NCBI GenBank assembly: GCA_937876375.1
Contig: CALEHY010000001.1
Location: 1 to 8,282, forward strand
Origin: an uncultured Clostridia bacterium
Lineage (GTDB): Bacteria > Bacillota > Clostridia > Oscillospirales > Acutalibacteraceae
Direction of reading: 5' to 3'
DNA: 8,282 nucleotides
This document shows positions 5,075 to 8,282 of the stretch, one piece after another. Under the pieces are notes generated by a model that did not search any database, was not told the DNA's origin, and saw only the letters and a list, made by a program, of their open reading frames with translations. The first letter of the stretch is position 1; every line of letters starts with the position of its first letter. A program made the position numbers and the translations under genes.

Positions 5075-7147
5075 TTATTTAGTTTTTACTGTCTTGTAGC
5101 CTGACCAAGAAGAAACATATTTTCTTCCAGAAATCTCTTTATAGGTTCGAATTCTTACATAGCATGTTGTTTTACTCTTTAAACCAGTTACTTTTTTACT
5201 AACTGTTTTGTTGCTTTTCACTGTTGTAGTTTTAACATTCTTTGTGAAATTCTTATCTGTTGCATACTGAATTTGATAGCCCGTTGTTTGAACAGTATAT
5301 TTCTTCCATTTTGCTGTGAAGCCATTTGATTCGGCAGTCAAGCTTAAACCACTAGTATTCTTTGGGTTAATCTTGAATGTCTTTTTTAATGTTCCCTTGT
5401 AATAATTCTTAAATGTTACTGTTACAGTAGCCGTGCCAACCTTTGTGTTGTTTGAATAAGCGACTGTATAATTAGATTTTGCAATAGTTTTGCCAAGGTT
5501 GTCCTTAACAGTTACAGATGGCTTCTTTGCATTAGCATCGTATGTATAGGCTGTTGATGAAAGTGTAAGCGTTTTTGGAGCCGAAATAGTAACAGCCTTA
5601 CTATTCTTAAAATTATTAATGCCCTCAAAGGTCGCCTTTCCATTTTCAGCTTTAACAGTATAGTTTAAGCCCTCTATCAATTCCTTATTACCAAACTTAA
5701 CAGAAATTCTGTTATTTGTCGCTTTAATGATGCAGTCATCAATGCTAGTCATACCCATAGGGAGAACGATGCCATCAACATTATTTAGCCAAGTTGTGCC
5801 ATTTCCTCGTCTTGTAGTCAGTGGATTAACTATAACGGAATACATTGACTGAATCTCTAATTCACCCTGTGAATCTGAAAGTGAACCCGTAGCACTGATA
5901 GAATAATTAACATTATTTTCGCTACCGATATACATCATTGTATGTCCTGGGAAGAACAAGAGCGCTCCAGCAGGTAATGTTTCTATAAATGCTTCCTTTT
6001 GGGTGTCAGTCATAGAGCTGACATCTATTTTTGTATTAGGCACAAGCTGTTGCCAATTTGTATTTCTAGGCAGCTCAAAGCCAAAGCAACGATAAATCGT
6101 TCTTGTATATAATGAGCAATCATAGCTTTCTAGCATACCTGCCCAGCCATATCTATTGCCAAGACAAGAGAATGCAATATCAAGAATATTGCTCTGTGTT
6201 AATGGCAAGAATCCAATGCTAACATTATAATGCTGTGCAATTAGTGCCACATCCCTCTTGTATGTACCATCATCATTTCTAACAGGCATATAAACAACAT
6301 GGTTGTTCCATGTGCCACGCTCACCAATGTTCTTTGGAATTTCTGATTGTGGAACAAGCTTTAGTATTGTGCCAAGAGTTAGCTTTGTATTAGCAACCTG
6401 TGGTGTGATATATGAAGGCTCAAGTGTCAGCTTGTCCTGTGTGATAACCAAAAAGTCCTTTGCCTTCAAATCAACCTGCCAAGCATCTAGCCATTCTGCC
6501 TTGTCCTTACATAATGCAAGGCTTTCGCTATCAACCCAACCAGTACAATTAGTTGAATAGCAAAAATAGAACACCTTGCCATCATTCTCAACTCTCTGAC
6601 GAATAACGACTGGTTCATTAACTACAAGTCCAGCATTAACCTTTTCGTCATCGGTATCATTTGCAGAATAGCCAAGAAAACCAGTCATTGGATACGCTAA
6701 AAGCTCTGCAAATCGTGTACACACAGCATACTGTGTATCGGTTAAACCATCATAAGCAGAGTCATACGCATTCTGTGCCATTGTATTAAAAAATGATTCG
6801 TTATCAATTTTTGCACCGTCAACATACAAATTGCGTGACTTGTAATAATCAGAAGGATCATACTTTAAGCCATTAGAAATAGACGCTTTGCTAGCAGAAT
6901 ATGTTGATTTCATTTCTGTCAAATCAAAGACCTTTGTGCCAGCACCATCAATAGCATCCTGGTTAACCTTTGCAGCACCATCAAGATCAAACAAAACTTT
7001 ATCAGCATCAACAATAGTCTTCGTCTTCCAATATGACGCCTTGCACATTTCGTTTGTAACAGTGCTTTCGTTTGCAAATGCCATTTGAGGCAAAATTGAG
7101 CAAATGAGCATTATTATTGATAATAAAATTGATAATGTTTTTTTCAT
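5075..7147 (-). CDS. secreted NlpC/P60-family cell-wall peptidase with SH3 and Fn3-like domains (690 aa)
   Basis: Family members cleave peptide stems of peptidoglycan, typically the D-gamma-glutamyl-diamino acid bond. AAAGGA (7162-7157) lies 9 nt before the ATG, and residues 1-25 are a signal peptide (cleavage likely after AFA). Residues about 95-180 fit the helical N-terminal domain, and about 178-315 two SH3-like domains, of the multi-domain NlpC/P60 group (N_NLPC_P60, SH3_6 and SH3_7 in Pfam terms, from memory). Residues 320-460 are the catalytic domain: RYGWAGMLESYDCS holds C344, GHTMMYIG holds H402, and N414 is the likely third residue by spacing. RNTNWQ is a familiar motif of this group. 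Residues about 460-595 look like one or two Ig-like beta-domains, and about 600-690 a Fn3-like domain common at the C-terminus of Clostridia wall proteins. There is no LPXTG or membrane anchor. It shares its promoter type with its two downstream neighbours, which suggests wall remodelling in the same programme. Exact substrate specificity cannot be read from the sequence. Confidence 0.92.
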   Translation of the reverse strand: MKKTLSILLSIIMLICSILPQMAFANESTVTNEMCKASYWKTKTIVDADKVLFDLDGAAKVNQDAIDGAGTKVFDLTEMKSTYSASKASISNGLKYDPSDYYKSRNLYVDGAKIDNESFFNTMAQNAYDSAYDGLTDTQYAVCTRFAELLAYPMTGFLGYSANDTDDEKVNAGLVVNEPVVIRQRVENDGKVFYFCYSTNCTGWVDSESLALCKDKAEWLDAWQVDLKAKDFLVITQDKLTLEPSYITPQVANTKLTLGTILKLVPQSEIPKNIGERGTWNNHVVYMPVRNDDGTYKRDVALIAQHYNVSIGFLPLTQSNILDIAFSCLGNRYGWAGMLESYDCSLYTRTIYRCFGFELPRNTNWQQLVPNTKIDVSSMTDTQKEAFIETLPAGALLFFPGHTMMYIGSENNVNYSISATGSLSDSQGELEIQSMYSVIVNPLTTRRGNGTTWLNNVDGIVLPMGMTSIDDCIIKATNNRISVKFGNKELIEGLNYTVKAENGKATFEGINNFKNSKAVTISAPKTLTLSSTAYTYDANAKKPSVTVKDNLGKTIAKSNYTVAYSNNTKVGTATVTVTFKNYYKGTLKKTFKINPKNTSGLSLTAESNGFTAKWKKYTVQTTGYQIQYATDKNFTKNVKTTTVKSNKTVSKKVTGLKSKTTCYVRIRTYKEISGRKYVSSWSGYKTVKTK

Positions 7148-7177
7148 AGTTCCATTTCCTTTGAATTATTCTTAATC

Positions 7178-7215
7178 ATTATAACACATTAATCTTACAA
7201 ATTTCTGACAAATTT
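7178..7215 (-). promoter_or_regulatory. promoter with tandem 11-bp operator, NlpC/P60 gene
   Basis: AAATTTGTCAG (7215-7205) and AAATTTGTAAG (7204-7194) differ at one base and are head-to-tail with no gap. A 10-nt spacer and TATAAT (7183-7178) with the extended TG-T follow. This is the most complete of the three copies. Confidence 0.82.
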
Positions 7216-7235
7216 AGATTTTTTGAAATAGTTTT

Positions 7236-7266
7236 AAAAAAATTAGGGTACGCATTGAGCGTACCC
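7236..7266 (-). terminator. Rho-independent terminator after the 46-aa ORF
   Basis: A perfect 8-bp stem (GGGTACGC at 7246-7253 with GCGTACCC at 7259-7266) has a 5-nt loop and is followed on the minus strand by a T-run (7236-7244). Its stem differs from the terminator at 1-30, so the duplicated tract stops before it. Confidence 0.9.
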
Positions 7267-7274
7267 CTTTGATT

Positions 7275-7415
7275 TTATAGAAAGAACAAATTGTATTCAT
7301 CATTGTTGTTTGTGTAGCCATCCTTATTTGGTTCAAGGATTTCACCACTTGTTGTGATTACATCAGGTGATGCAAACTTGATTACCTTGATTGTTGGATC
7401 TTCGTATTTATTCAT
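7275..7415 (-). CDS. small acidic protein (46 aa), second copy of the DVITTSG peptide
   Basis: The ORF runs from ATG (7415-7413) to TAA (7277-7275). Residues 1-42 are identical to the 53-aa protein at 32-193, and the DNA is identical through codon 41. The end then reads LFFL rather than AEDILNN-LFFM, so this copy is seven residues shorter but keeps a hydrophobic tail. It has the same AGGAGGT site overlapping the upstream stop. Two intact copies with different ends support a real coding sequence. Function is unknown; there is no signal peptide or membrane segment. Confidence 0.8.
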   Translation of the reverse strand: MNKYEDPTIKVIKFASPDVITTSGEILEPNKDGYTNNNDEYNLFFL

Positions 7416-7422
7416 TGTTTGC

Positions 7423-7429
7423 ACCTCCT
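7423..7429 (-). promoter_or_regulatory. Shine-Dalgarno overlapping the upstream stop codon (copy B)
   Basis: AGGAGGT overlaps the TAG stop (7430-7428) of the partial surface-protein gene and lies 7 nt before the ATG of the 46-aa ORF, exactly as at 201-207. Confidence 0.85.
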
Positions 7430-8282
7430 ATGCGTTTTGACCAAAGCTAATTGCTTGGCTTTCACTATAAATTGTATGAATACCATCTGCATTCTTGTAA
7501 GTTATGTATGACTTAAAGTTAAGTGTACCACTTGCAGAGCCATAATTTAGGCTAATTGAATACTCACCTGATGAGCCTTGCTGTGATGACTTGAAGGTAT
7601 TACTCTTATCACCATTTATTGCAATAATACCAGCTTCAACTACTGAAGAGCCACTTGGTAGATAGTATTGAGCATTGATAGTTAACTTGCTGTTTTCATC
7701 AATGTAGCCTGTAATAGATGTGCTTGCCTTATTTGATGTTCCTGCACATACATAAATTGTTTGGCTATTATTTGGAGCATAGATTACATTGCCATTGATA
7801 CCTTGAAGAATATTGCCATCAGCATCGCAGTATGCGAAGCTCTCTGCACCTGCAAGAGTTAGCTTTTGGTCATAATACGCATCAAATTCTGTTTTACCAT
7901 TTACAGTTACACCATTAAGACCAATGATTTTACAAGTATTTGATTTTGGAGCATAAGTTGCTTTGAGTGATACGCCAGACTTATCAACATTTGTTGGATC
8001 ACCACTAACTGTTTCCCAACCAATGAAATCATAGAATGCAACCTTTGGTGCTTCAACATTATAGCTAATTGATGAGCCGATAGCAACATATTCAAGACTG
8101 ATTACTCTATTGCCTTTGTCGTAGAATACAACTCTTGCTGTGTCGCTTGCCTTTGTGTCTGAGTCATCAATATAGCAGTTGAATGTTACATCGCCAGTGA
8201 TAACTTGTGAGAAATCTTGAGCGATTGTATTTAGCTTAACATCTCTTTCATCAGTTTCCATTACCCATTTATAGATTGCTTG
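7428..8282 (-). CDS. partial surface protein, C-terminal 284 aa (start outside window)
   Basis: The frame is open from the right edge (codon CAA at 8282-8280) to TAG at 7430-7428. All 284 residues equal residues 916-1199 of the 1199-aa protein. They include the Listeria/Bacteroides-like beta repeat (VVFYD through GWETV) and the final beta-domain (VVEAGI, YITYKNADG). An internal ATG could start a 277-aa ORF but has no ribosome site, and the frame continues upstream, so this is the tail of a larger gene. Whether the missing N-terminal part also resembles the 1199-aa protein cannot be told here. No cell-wall anchor is visible. Confidence 0.93.
   Translation of the reverse strand, partial: QAIYKWVMETDERDVKLNTIAQDFSQVITGDVTFNCYIDDSDTKASDTARVVFYDKGNRVISLEYVAIGSSISYNVEAPKVAFYDFIGWETVSGDPTNVDKSGVSLKATYAPKSNTCKIIGLNGVTVNGKTEFDAYYDQKLTLAGAESFAYCDADGNILQGINGNVIYAPNNSQTIYVCAGTSNKASTSITGYIDENSKLTINAQYYLPSGSSVVEAGIIAINGDKSNTFKSSQQGSSGEYSISLNYGSASGTLNFKSYITYKNADGIHTIYSESQAISFGQNA

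Larger units (their letters stand above)
7291..8282. repeat. 992-bp direct repeat, copy B (pairs with 69-1060)
   Basis: This copy appears identical to 69-1060 and continues beyond the right edge, so its full length is unknown. Its left end falls within codon 42 of the 46-aa ORF, where the two loci abruptly diverge. Confidence 0.95.

Noticed and set aside
4887..5099. Plus-strand ORF of 70 codons across a promoter and terminator
   Set aside because: It spans the signal-peptide start of the 329-aa gene, its promoter and the neighbouring terminator. Its hydrophobic product is the antisense of AT-rich control DNA.
6303..6560. Plus-strand ORFs at 6303-6560, 6888-7088 and 4471-4656
   Set aside because: All are antisense to well-supported minus-strand genes with clear domains, and none has its own start signals.

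Overview
This AT-rich window holds a leftward (minus-strand) run of genes for exported, surface-type proteins. The style points to a gut-type Clostridia member (Ruminococcus/Eubacterium/Oscillospiraceae-like). The clues are Lys-rich signal peptides, repeats of the ATCT-P-TC-xx-CG-LGH kind, a FIVAR segment, a Listeria/Bacteroides-type beta repeat and an NlpC/P60 enzyme with SH3 and Fn3-like domains. The taxon is inferred from protein style only. No RNA gene, CRISPR array, transposase or plus-strand gene was found.

Layout in the direction of transcription, right to left. (1) 8282-7428 is the 3' part of a surface-protein gene cut by the window edge, followed by a coupled 46-aa ORF (7415-7275) and a terminator. 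(2) 7147-5075 is a 690-aa secreted NlpC/P60 peptidase with its own promoter and terminator. (3) 4945-3956 is a 329-aa Cys-rich protein with a signal peptide and a C-terminal membrane anchor, again with its own promoter and terminator. (4) 3805-206 is a 1199-aa secreted protein made of a beta-helix, Cys/His repeats, FIVAR and C-terminal beta-domains. It is followed by a coupled 53-aa ORF (193-32) and a terminator at the left edge.

Three observations stand out. First, the genes starting at 7147, 4945 and 3805 share near-identical promoters: a tandem 11-bp repeat (AAATTTGTCAG then AAATTTGTAAG), exactly 10 nt, then an extended -10 (TG-Y-TAYAAT). This suggests one regulon under a direct-repeat-binding activator such as an OmpR/PhoB-family regulator. 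Second, positions 69-1060 and 7291-8282 are a 992-bp direct repeat with no difference I could find. It covers the C-terminus of two large surface proteins, the intergene and most of the small ORF, so it reflects recent duplication, gene conversion or an assembly effect. Third, the small ORF is present twice. Each time its Shine-Dalgarno overlaps the stop codon of the large gene, and it encodes an acidic peptide with a DVITTSG segment and no signal peptide.

Working model (inference): a coordinately controlled set of envelope proteins. One is a wall-remodelling hydrolase, one is a membrane-anchored Cys-module protein, and the large beta-helix proteins carry a shared, recombining C-terminus, each paired with a small cytosolic peptide of unknown role. 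No regulator, transporter or sortase gene lies in the window.
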